Below are positions 56,896 to 64,000 of a DNA stretch of 64,000 nt, one piece after another (the first letter of the stretch is position 1; each line of letters begins with the position of its first letter). The notes beneath the pieces are model-generated. The model searched no databases and had not been told where the DNA came from. It saw only the letters and a list, made by a program, of their open reading frames with translations. Source of the stretch: Streptococcus sp. Marseille-Q0941 (GTDB taxonomy: Bacteria; Bacillota; Bacilli; Lactobacillales; Streptococcaceae); assembly GCF_943736975.1 (NCBI RefSeq), contig NZ_CALSFO010000008.1, positions 1-64,000 of the forward strand, read 5' to 3'. The position numbers and the translations under genes are program-made.

Positions 56896-58980
56896 TTACT
56901 GCTTTGGTAACCAGTTGAGATTAAAGTCAAGAGTCTTGGCATTGAGCAATTCCTGATGGCGGATGCTTTGTCTTTCTTTCCCGTCCAGTAGACAGTTTTG
57001 GACAAAGTGGAAGTGTTCATGATTCTGTTGAGTACGAATCTCAAGCCATTTATCTTCTTGAGCCAGATAGATACGAAGGTGGTCAAAGAGAGGAATTCCA
57101 AGATCATAACTCGCTTTTCCTGGGCAGGTTGGGTAGAATCCAAGAGCTGACCAGATATACCAAGCAGAGAGACTGCCATTGTCCTCATCGCCAGGGTAGG
57201 CATCCCAGCTTGGTTTGAAGGCCTTCTGACGCAGCGTCTTGATGAGAAGGCTAGTGTATTCAGGATAGTTACTGTAGCGGAAGAGATAAGGGATGTGGAA
57301 ACTAGGTTGGTTTGAAATGGCTAGTTGACCAAATGGCGCTGTTGCCATCTCACTCATCTCATGGATTTCATATCCATAACCCGTCGTTTCAAAGAGCGGT
57401 AGACTTTGACAAGCTTTCAAAAGATAGTTGCTAAAGGCGTCTTTTCCACCTATTAGTTGACTAAGTCCAGAAATGTCATGCAAGACACCGAGACTGGCTT
57501 GAATGGCTGAACATTCGGCGTAGTCACGGCCCCAACTATAAGGAGAAAAGTCAGGACGGAAGTTGCCATCTACATCACGCGCCCTCATATAGCCTGTCTC
57601 AGGGTCAAATAGGTTTTGATAATTCTTAGAATAGTGGGCATAGGTTTGGGCTAGCTCTTCTTGCCCTAATTTTGCTGCACAAGTAGAGATACAAAAGTCA
57701 CTGTAAGCATAGTCTAGTGTGTGGCTGACACTTTCATGATAATCTGTGGACAAGTAGCCCAGTTCCTGGTATTGAGAAAGGCCATGGCGTCCGTTGATGG
57801 CTTTTGGATCTGCCTTGGTCGCAGTTTCGATCATGGCTTTGAGAAATTCTTCTTCAATTTCAGGTGCCATGTCTTTGCAAGCACTATCTGCCAGTACACC
57901 ATCAATCAAAGTACCAGGCATCATTCCTCTTTCGTCAGGAGCCAGCCACTTAGGCAGATATCCAGTGTCGCGATAGCTATTGAGGAAGCCCTTAAGAAAC
58001 TGACGATAGTGCTCTGGAATAATCAAGGCAAAGAGTGGGAATGAAGTGCGGAAAGTATCCCAGAAACCATTGTTGGTAAAGAGCAGACCGGGTTTGATAG
58101 TTTCTGAAGCAAGGTCTATATGAATGCTTTTACCCTGCTCATTTACCTCGTAGAAGGTTTGCGGGAAAAGAAAGAGTCTGTAAAGACAGTGATCAAAAAA
58201 TGTTCTGTCTACACGGCCGGTTTCCACGACATCAAATCGACCAAGCAGGTCTTCCCAACTTGCTTTAGCATCTGCTTTTGTATCTTTAAAATCTTTGCTA
58301 GGTAGATTAAAGCGAGCTTGTTCTTTAGAAATAAAAGAAGTTGCCAGTTGAACTTGAACTTCTGCTACAGCCAAATCAATACGCCAGTCTTGCCCCTCTT
58401 GCTTGATAGATAGGATATCCTTAGAGAATGCGAGGGCAGTGAACATGACGAGAGGACTTTTGTTGGTTTCGGTTAATCCGCTTTGGCGAATATCGATAGT
58501 ACGTTCATCCACTTGCACTACTGTCAAGTCATCATTCGCATGCAGATAGATGGATAGGGCTTTTCCTTGTGTCTGTCTTAGTTGAATAGAAGCCCCGTAG
58601 CAGGTTGGTGTGAGCTGAGTCTCAATCTGATAACGCTCAGAAAAAATTCTGAGATAATGGGGATTGAAAATAGCACAATCGAGGTTATAGGAAGACTGAC
58701 GATGGAAGAGCGTGTCGCCGCTAATTTCTCCTGCAACAGGAGTCAGTAGTAACCAAGAATAATCGCCAATCCAAGGGCTAGGCTGGTGGGTTAGTCGAAC
58801 ACCCTGAAATATGGGAAGATGGGGATCAAAAAACCAAGATCCTTCCTGATCACTAGTTTGTGGAACAAAGTAATTCATGCCGAAAGGCACTCCAGTGTAT
58901 GGTAGTGTATTGCCTCGTGAGAATGCGTGTTTACTGGCTGTTCCAAAACGCGTATCGATGCTTTCAAGTATAGGTTTCAT
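56896..58980 (-). CDS. GH92 alpha-mannosidase
   Basis: 694-residue calcium-dependent exo-mannosidase of glycoside hydrolase family 92, trimming alpha-1,2-linked mannose from high-mannose N-glycans. The (alpha/alpha)6 catalytic domain shows the signature GDEDNGSLSAWY near residue 600, WGRDYAEC and GYGYEIHEMSEMA. No signal peptide is evident, so it probably acts in the cytosol on imported glycan. It is divergent from GH125, with which it shares a 170-bp control region. The GH92-GH125-GH38-ROK order matches the pneumococcal N-glycan locus (recalled SP_2142-SP_2145). Confidence 0.92.
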   Translation of the reverse strand: MKPILESIDTRFGTASKHAFSRGNTLPYTGVPFGMNYFVPQTSDQEGSWFFDPHLPIFQGVRLTHQPSPWIGDYSWLLLTPVAGEISGDTLFHRQSSYNLDCAIFNPHYLRIFSERYQIETQLTPTCYGASIQLRQTQGKALSIYLHANDDLTVVQVDERTIDIRQSGLTETNKSPLVMFTALAFSKDILSIKQEGQDWRIDLAVAEVQVQLATSFISKEQARFNLPSKDFKDTKADAKASWEDLLGRFDVVETGRVDRTFFDHCLYRLFLFPQTFYEVNEQGKSIHIDLASETIKPGLLFTNNGFWDTFRTSFPLFALIIPEHYRQFLKGFLNSYRDTGYLPKWLAPDERGMMPGTLIDGVLADSACKDMAPEIEEEFLKAMIETATKADPKAINGRHGLSQYQELGYLSTDYHESVSHTLDYAYSDFCISTCAAKLGQEELAQTYAHYSKNYQNLFDPETGYMRARDVDGNFRPDFSPYSWGRDYAECSAIQASLGVLHDISGLSQLIGGKDAFSNYLLKACQSLPLFETTGYGYEIHEMSEMATAPFGQLAISNQPSFHIPYLFRYSNYPEYTSLLIKTLRQKAFKPSWDAYPGDEDNGSLSAWYIWSALGFYPTCPGKASYDLGIPLFDHLRIYLAQEDKWLEIRTQQNHEHFHFVQNCLLDGKERQSIRHQELLNAKTLDFNLNWLPKQ

Positions 58981-59006
58981 AGTGATTTCCTTCAGTAGTT
59001 TTCTAC

Positions 59007-59115
59007 ATTATATCAGAAAAAGATGACTTTTAGAAAACGGCTTTAAAATATAACAATTTTGTAGAAAAATGACTATCATTTGTGTATATATTTTCTGGGC
59101 TAAAAGCTATATACT
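59007..59115. promoter_or_regulatory. Divergent control region of the mannosidase genes
   Basis: A minus-strand TATAAT (59012-59007) fits GH92 and a plus-strand TATACT (59110-59115) fits GH125. Between them AGAAAACGGCTTTAAA (59032-59047) is a degenerate cre-like palindrome with one extra base at the centre. Neither promoter has a clear -35, suggesting activator or repressor control. Confidence 0.45.
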
Positions 59116-59151
59116 GAAAATGAATCTTGTTTGAAAGAGGCAAAATAGTTT

Positions 59152-60432
59152 ATGGTATATTCAAAAGAAATTGTCAGAGAATGGCTAGACCAAGTAGCAG
59201 AGCGTGCCAAGGAACATCCTGAATGGGTGGATGTCTTTGAGCGTTGCTACACCGACACCTTGGATAATACAGTTGAGATATTGGAAGATGGTTCAACTTT
59301 TGTGCTCACAGGAGACATTCCCGCTATGTGGCTTCGTGATTCGACTGCCCAACTCAGACCCTACCTTCATGTGGCTAAAAGAGATCCTCTCTTGCGTCAG
59401 ACCGTTGCAGGTTTGGTCAAACGTCAGATGACATTGGTGCTTAAGGATCCCTATGCCAACTCCTTTAACATTGAGGAGAACTGGAAGGGTCACCATGAGA
59501 CTGACCACACAGACCTTAACGGCTGGATTTGGGAACGCAAATATGAGGTGGACTCGCTTTGCTATCCCTTGCAGTTGGCTTATCTCCTCTGGAAAGAGAC
59601 TGGTGAGACCAGTCAGTTTGATGACACTTTTGTCGCTGCGACCAAGGAAATTCTTCATCTCTGGACAGTAGAGCAGGACCACAACAACTCTCCATATCGT
59701 TTTGTCCGCGATACAGACCGTAAGGAAGACACACTGGTAAATGATGGCTTTGGACCTGACTTTGCAGTGACAGGCATGACCTGGTCAGCTTTTCGTCCGA
59801 GTGATGACTGCTGTCAGTATAGCTATTTGATTCCATCCAATATGTTTGCAGTGGTTGTCTTGGGTTATGTGCAAGAAATCTTTGCAACACTAGACCTAGC
59901 TGATAGCGAGAGCATTATTGTTGATGCCAAACGTCTGCAAGCAGAGATCCAAGAAGGGATCGAAAACTATGCCTACACCACCAATAGCAAGGGTGAAAAG
60001 ATTTACGCCTTTGAAGTGGATGGCCTAGGAAATGCTAGCATCATGGATGACCCTAACGTACCAAGTTTGTTAGCAGCTCCCTATCTTGGTTACTGCGATG
60101 TCAATGACGAAGTGTATCAAGCCACTCGTCGCACCATTCTCAGCCCTGAAAATCCCTACTTCTACCAAGGAGAATACGCTAGCGGTCTCGGAAGCTCTCA
60201 TACCTTCTATCGCTATATCTGGCCGATTGCCCTATCAATTCAAGGCTTAACAGCTACAGATAAAGCTGAGAAAAAATACTTGCTAGACCAGCTAGTTGCC
60301 TGCGATGGCGGAACAGGTGTTATGCATGAAAGCTTCCACGTAGATGATCCGACTCTCTACTCTCGTGAATGGTTCTCATGGGCCAACATGATGTTTTGTG
60401 AGTTGGTCTTGGATTACTTGGATATTCGATAA
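59152..60432 (+). CDS. GH125 exo-alpha-1,6-mannosidase
   Basis: 426-residue family 125 glycoside hydrolase that removes alpha-1,6-linked mannose, as characterised for its pneumococcal relative. Conserved segments are DIPAMWLRDSTAQLRPY, then SFNIEENWKGHHETD, GFGPDFAVTGMTWSAFRPSDD and the C-terminal GTGVMHESFHVDDP, which supplies the acidic catalytic region. No signal peptide; presumed cytosolic. Start ATG 59152 has AGAGG at a longish spacing (13). Followed by a BOX element rather than a terminator. Confidence 0.94.
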   Translation: MVYSKEIVREWLDQVAERAKEHPEWVDVFERCYTDTLDNTVEILEDGSTFVLTGDIPAMWLRDSTAQLRPYLHVAKRDPLLRQTVAGLVKRQMTLVLKDPYANSFNIEENWKGHHETDHTDLNGWIWERKYEVDSLCYPLQLAYLLWKETGETSQFDDTFVAATKEILHLWTVEQDHNNSPYRFVRDTDRKEDTLVNDGFGPDFAVTGMTWSAFRPSDDCCQYSYLIPSNMFAVVVLGYVQEIFATLDLADSESIIVDAKRLQAEIQEGIENYAYTTNSKGEKIYAFEVDGLGNASIMDDPNVPSLLAAPYLGYCDVNDEVYQATRRTILSPENPYFYQGEYASGLGSSHTFYRYIWPIALSIQGLTATDKAEKKYLLDQLVACDGGTGVMHESFHVDDPTLYSREWFSWANMMFCELVLDYLDIR

Positions 60433-60537
60433 TACTCTTCGAAAATCAAATTCAAACTACGTTAGCTTCACCTTGCCGTACTCAAGTACAGCCTGCGGCT
60501 AGCTTCCTAGTTTGCTCTTTGATTTTCATTGAGTATA
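60432..60537 (-). repeat. BOX repeat element (boxA-boxC, no boxB)
   Basis: The sequence from ATACTCTTCGAAAATC to ATTTTCATTGAGTAT is the pneumococcal-type BOX element. On the minus strand it starts with boxA (ATACTCAATGAAAATC, AGCAAACTAGGAAGC) and ends with boxC (TAGTTTGAATTTG, TTTTCGAAGAGTAT). The boxB modules that normally lie between are missing. It starts on the last base of the GH125 stop codon. Confidence 0.9.
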
Positions 60538-60617
60538 AGGAGCACGTTTCGCTCAACAGATTCTGGTAAAGAATCACAAATCTATTTTTAAATTAAAGTT
60601 AGAATGAGGTTTTACTC

Positions 60618-63263
60618 ATGGAAAATGTTGTTGTACATATTATCTCTCACAGCCACTGGGATCGTGAGTGGTATCTACCTTTTGAAAGTCACCGGATGCA
60701 ATTGGTGGAGCTTTTTGACAATCTTTTTGATCTGTTTGAAAATGATCCTGAGTTCAAGAGTTTCCACTTGGATGGGCAAACCATCGTCCTTGATGACTAT
60801 TTAGAAATTCGCCCTGAAAACCGTGACAAGGTGCAGCGTTATATCGACGAAGGCAAACTCAAGATTGGTCCTTTCTATATCTTGCAGGATGACTACTTGA
60901 TTTCCAGTGAAGCCAACGTCCGCAATACTTTGATTGGACAAGCGGAATGTGCAAAATGGGGCAAATCCACTCAGATTGGTTACTTCCCAGACACCTTTGG
61001 AAATATGGGGCAGGCTCCTCAAATCCTTCAAAAATCAGGGATTCACGTCGCAGCCTTTGGTCGCGGTGTCAAGCCAATCGGATTTGACAATCAAGTCCTT
61101 GAAGATGAACAGTTCACCTCTCAATTTTCTGAAATGTACTGGCAGGGGGCTGATGGTAGCCGTGTGCTTGGTATTCTCTTTGCTAACTGGTACAGTAATG
61201 GGAATGAAATTCCAGTGGATAAAGATGAGGCCATGGCTTTCTGGAAGCAAAAATTAGCAGACGTCCGTGACTATGCATCGACCAACCAATGGTTGATGAT
61301 GAACGGATGTGACCACCAGCCTGTACAGCGAAATCTGAGCGAAGCCATTCGTGTGGCAAACGAACTCTTTCCAGACGTGACCTTTATTCATAGCTCCTTT
61401 GACGAATATGTCCAAGCAGTGGAAAGTGCACTTCCTGAACACCTATCAACGGTCACAGGTGAGTTGACTAGCCAAGAAACAGATGGTTGGTACACTCTTG
61501 CCAACACATCTTCATCCCGTATTTACCTCAAACAAGCCTTTCAAGAAAATAGCAACTTGTTAGAGCAGGTCGTGGAACCTTTGACCATTATCACTGGTGG
61601 ACATAACCACAAAAATCAATTAACCTATGCTTGGAAAGTTCTTTTGCAGAATGCACCACACGATAGTATCTGTGGATGTAGCATCGACGAAGTTCACCGT
61701 GAAATGGAAGTTCGTTTTGCCAAGGTCAACCAAGTCGGAAACTTTGTCAAGAGTAACCTTCTTAATGAATGGAAGGGGAAATTGGCAACTCAAAATGCTG
61801 AGAGCGACTACCTCTTTACTGTCATCAACACGAGTCTGCATGACAAGGTAGATACTGTTAGCACGGTACTCGACGTCGTTACTTGTGAGTTCAAAGAATT
61901 ACACCCAACTGAAGGCTACAAAAAGATGGCAGCCTTGACCTTGCCAACCTACCATGTTGAAGATTTGGATGGTCATGTCCTTGAAGCCGAGGTTGAAGAC
62001 TTGGGAGCAAGTTTTGGCTATACTTTGCCTAAGGATAAATTCCGTCAACCTTATATCGCTCGTCAAGTGCGCGTGACAATCCCAGTTCATCTTGCTCCAC
62101 TTTCTTGGGCTAGTTTCCAATTGGTTGAAGGCCAAGTAGAATACCGAGATGGTATTTATCAAAATGGGGTTATTGATACACCGTTTGTAACTGTGAGTGT
62201 AGATGAAGGAATCACAGTCTATGACAAGACTACAAATGAAGCTTACGAAGACTTTATCCGCTTTGAAGACCGTGGAGATATCGGAAACGAGTATATTTAC
62301 TTCCAACCAAAAGGTACTGAGCCAATCTATGCTCAATTGAAAGGATACGAAGTCTTAGAAAACAATGCTCGCTATGCTAAGGTATTGCTCAAACACGACT
62401 TGACGATTCCAGTCAGTGCAGATGAAAAATTGGATGCTGAACAAAGAGGCATTATCGAGTTCATGAAACGAGATGCAGGTCGTTCAGAAGAGTTGACAAC
62501 CATTCCTCTTGAAACTGAGATGACCGTCTTTGTGGATAATCCACAGATTCGTTTTAAAACTCGTTTTACCAATACTGCCAAGGATCACCGCATCCGTCTC
62601 TTGGTGAAAACTCATAACACTCGTCCAAGCAATGATTCTGAAAGCATCTATGAAGTTGTGACAAGACCAAATAAACCAGCAGCTTCTTGGGAAAATCCTG
62701 AAAATCCACAACACCAACAAGCCTTTGTCAGCTTGTATGATGATGTCAAAGGAGTGACCGTATCCAATAAAGGATTGCACGAGTATGAAATCCTTGGAGA
62801 TGACACCATGGCTGTAACCCTTCTTCGTGCTTCAGGCGAACTCGGTGACTGGGGCTACTTCCCAACACCAGAAGCACAATGCTTGCGCGATATCGAAGTT
62901 GAGTTTGCAGTAGAATGCCATAAGGCTCAGGATCGTTTCACAGCCTTCCGTCGTGCCAAAACCTTCCAAGTGCCATTTACAGCTCTTCAGGTTGCAAAAC
63001 AAGAAGGTAGCGTTGCAGCAACGGGTAGTCTCTTCAACCATCCAGCATTGAACTTGCCACAAGTTTGTCCAACAGCATTTAAGGTAGCTGAAAATGAAGA
63101 AGGTTACGTCCTTCGTTACTACAATATGAGCCAAGAAAATATTCGTGTGTCTGAAAAACAACAAACCATTCTTGACTTGCTGGAACGTCCATACCCAGTT
63201 CATTCAGGACTATTGGCACCACAGGAAATTCGTACAGAATTCATTCAAAAAGAAGAAATTTAA
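60618..63263 (+). CDS. GH38 alpha-mannosidase
   Basis: 881-residue zinc-dependent family 38 mannosidase. The N-terminal metal-binding HxD appears in HSHWDREW (His13, Asp15), the nucleophile region in GYFPDTFGNMGQ, and the third ligand region in NAPHDSICGCS; a mannose-binding beta domain makes up the C-terminal half. Expected substrates are alpha-1,3-linked mannose in N-glycans. Start ATG with GAGG 12 bases upstream. It follows the BOX element and precedes the ROK gene through a hairpin. Confidence 0.95.
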   Translation: MENVVVHIISHSHWDREWYLPFESHRMQLVELFDNLFDLFENDPEFKSFHLDGQTIVLDDYLEIRPENRDKVQRYIDEGKLKIGPFYILQDDYLISSEANVRNTLIGQAECAKWGKSTQIGYFPDTFGNMGQAPQILQKSGIHVAAFGRGVKPIGFDNQVLEDEQFTSQFSEMYWQGADGSRVLGILFANWYSNGNEIPVDKDEAMAFWKQKLADVRDYASTNQWLMMNGCDHQPVQRNLSEAIRVANELFPDVTFIHSSFDEYVQAVESALPEHLSTVTGELTSQETDGWYTLANTSSSRIYLKQAFQENSNLLEQVVEPLTIITGGHNHKNQLTYAWKVLLQNAPHDSICGCSIDEVHREMEVRFAKVNQVGNFVKSNLLNEWKGKLATQNAESDYLFTVINTSLHDKVDTVSTVLDVVTCEFKELHPTEGYKKMAALTLPTYHVEDLDGHVLEAEVEDLGASFGYTLPKDKFRQPYIARQVRVTIPVHLAPLSWASFQLVEGQVEYRDGIYQNGVIDTPFVTVSVDEGITVYDKTTNEAYEDFIRFEDRGDIGNEYIYFQPKGTEPIYAQLKGYEVLENNARYAKVLLKHDLTIPVSADEKLDAEQRGIIEFMKRDAGRSEELTTIPLETEMTVFVDNPQIRFKTRFTNTAKDHRIRLLVKTHNTRPSNDSESIYEVVTRPNKPAASWENPENPQHQQAFVSLYDDVKGVTVSNKGLHEYEILGDDTMAVTLLRASGELGDWGYFPTPEAQCLRDIEVEFAVECHKAQDRFTAFRRAKTFQVPFTALQVAKQEGSVAATGSLFNHPALNLPQVCPTAFKVAENEEGYVLRYYNMSQENIRVSEKQQTILDLLERPYPVHSGLLAPQEIRTEFIQKEEI

Positions 63264-63291
63264 TTTCAAATAGTAGACAGAAAAAGAAAGG

Positions 63292-63334
63292 AGGAGCGAA
63301 GAAGTAAGAACCAACTGCTGACTCGCTCCTTTTT
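63292..63334 (+). terminator. Hairpin between GH38 and the ROK kinase
   Basis: AGGAGCGA pairs with TCGCTCCT across a 23-base loop, followed by TTTTT. It could partly terminate before the ROK gene, which begins 14 bases later. Confidence 0.65.
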
Positions 63335-63347
63335 GCAGGTAAAAGCA

Positions 63348-64000
63348 ATGACCATTGCAACGATTGATATCGGAGGGACTGGCGTTAAGTTTGCTAGTCT
63401 GACTTCTGATGGAAAGATTTTAGATAAGACGAGCACCCCAACTCCAGAAACGCTAGAAGATTTGTTGGCTTGGTTGGACCAACGTTTGTCAGAACAGGAC
63501 TATCGCGGGATTGCCATGAGTGTTCCAGGAGCGGTCAACCAAGAGACAGGTGTCATTGAGGGGATTAGTGCCATTCCTTATATTCATGGTTTTTCATGGT
63601 ATGAGGCCCTTGCTCATCATCAGCTACCTGTCCATCTCGAAAATGATGCTAACTGTGTTGGACTTAGTGAACTGCTGGCTCACCCAGAGATTGAAAATGC
63701 AGCCTGTGTCGTGATTGGAACAGGAATTGGTGGATCCATGATTATCAATGGTAAACTTCATCGAGGTCGCCACGGCTTAGGTGGTGAGTTTGGTTACATG
63801 ACAACTATCGAACCAGCTGAAAAACTCAACAACTGGTCGCTATTAGCTTCGACAGGAAACATGGTTCGTTATGTAATCGAAAAATCTGGTCAAAGTGATT
63901 GGGATGGCCGTAAGATTTACCAGGAGGCGGCAGCAGGGAATGCCCTTTGTCAAGAAGCCATTGAGCGTATGAACCGCAATCTTGCCCAAGGACTACTCAA
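63348..64000 (+). CDS. ROK-family sugar kinase (3' end beyond the window)
   Basis: Partial ROK protein of at least 217 residues. The N-terminal phosphate-binding loop is DIGGTGVKFA; catalytic Asp lies in ENDANCVGL; GTGIGGSMIING follows. The usual ROK zinc motif (histidine after GGE, then CxCGxxGC) is absent: the sequence reads GLGGEFGYMTTIEP. This points to the zinc-free subfamily of sugar kinases rather than a NagC-type repressor; there is also no helix-turn-helix. In the mannosidase cluster it likely phosphorylates released mannose or a related hexose. Confidence 0.88.
   Translation, partial: MTIATIDIGGTGVKFASLTSDGKILDKTSTPTPETLEDLLAWLDQRLSEQDYRGIAMSVPGAVNQETGVIEGISAIPYIHGFSWYEALAHHQLPVHLENDANCVGLSELLAHPEIENAACVVIGTGIGGSMIINGKLHRGRHGLGGEFGYMTTIEPAEKLNNWSLLASTGNMVRYVIEKSGQSDWDGRKIYQEAAAGNALCQEAIERMNRNLAQGLL

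Noticed and set aside
56622-57203. 193-residue frame on the minus strand spanning the DnaA-box region and the 3' end of the GH92 gene
   Set aside because: Half overlaps GH92 in another frame, and the rest crosses the terminator and inverted repeats. There is no RBS and no recognisable domain.

Overview
The window is low-GC Firmicutes DNA and reads as the replication-origin region of a mitis-group Streptococcus (S. oralis / S. mitis / S. infantis neighbourhood, close to S. pneumoniae). The evidence is the gene order dnaN-dnaA-oriC-parB-htrA-rlmH-tRNA-Arg-comCDE-tRNA-Glu/Asn, a choline-binding CbpD-type murein hydrolase, a BOX repeat element, and a competence pheromone whose mature peptide begins DKRL as in S. 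oralis-type pherotypes. The species call rests on recalled families, not on a search.

Layout. Positions 1-14400 form the left replichore arm, and every gene there is on the minus strand, reading away from the origin: dnaA, dnaN, a DUF951 protein, ychF, pth, mfd, rqcP, divIC, a 40-residue ORF, a beta-lactamase-fold protein, tilS, hpt, ftsH and a tRNA-Glu. The origin lies at about 14405-14610, with further DnaA boxes at 12945-13037 and 16702, and parS-like sites at 3029, 23353 and 33667. From 16800 rightwards most genes are on the plus strand. In order they are rlmH and tRNA-Arg; the comCDE quorum-sensing operon; two tRNAs; a TetR/YhgE pair; an ABC-F protein; trpS and guaB; recF/yaaA; two M16-like peptidases with rodZ and pgsA; the ECF transporter energizing module; mreC, mreD and pcsB; an extra FemABX-type ligase; rpsB and tsf; cysK and yigZ; comFA, comFC and hpf; gdpP, rplI, dnaB and veg; cbpD; and polA. 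The last 9 kb is accessory: an amino-acid permease and an N-glycan mannose-degrading cluster (GH92, GH125, GH38 and a ROK kinase cut by the window end).

How the genes connect. Three themes recur. (1) Replication and segregation: dnaA, dnaN, parB, parS, dnaB, polA and recF. (2) Competence: comCDE makes and senses the pheromone; comFA/comFC and cbpD carry SigX (com-box) type promoters and belong to the late uptake and fratricide response; htrA has a CiaR box and probably damps the pheromone. (3) Cell wall and division: divIC, rodZ, mreCD, pcsB (with a WalR box), the FemABX ligase and cbpD.

The most unusual signal I see is the 370-bp gene-free stretch at 56525-56895. It carries five DnaA-box-like 9-mers, four of them arranged as two inverted pairs with the same 9-3-9 geometry as the palindrome in oriC. 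It also holds three other inverted repeats. It looks like a DnaA-binding locus about 42 kb from the origin. I did not see a CRISPR array, prophage or insertion sequence. Most of the window is conserved core genome.
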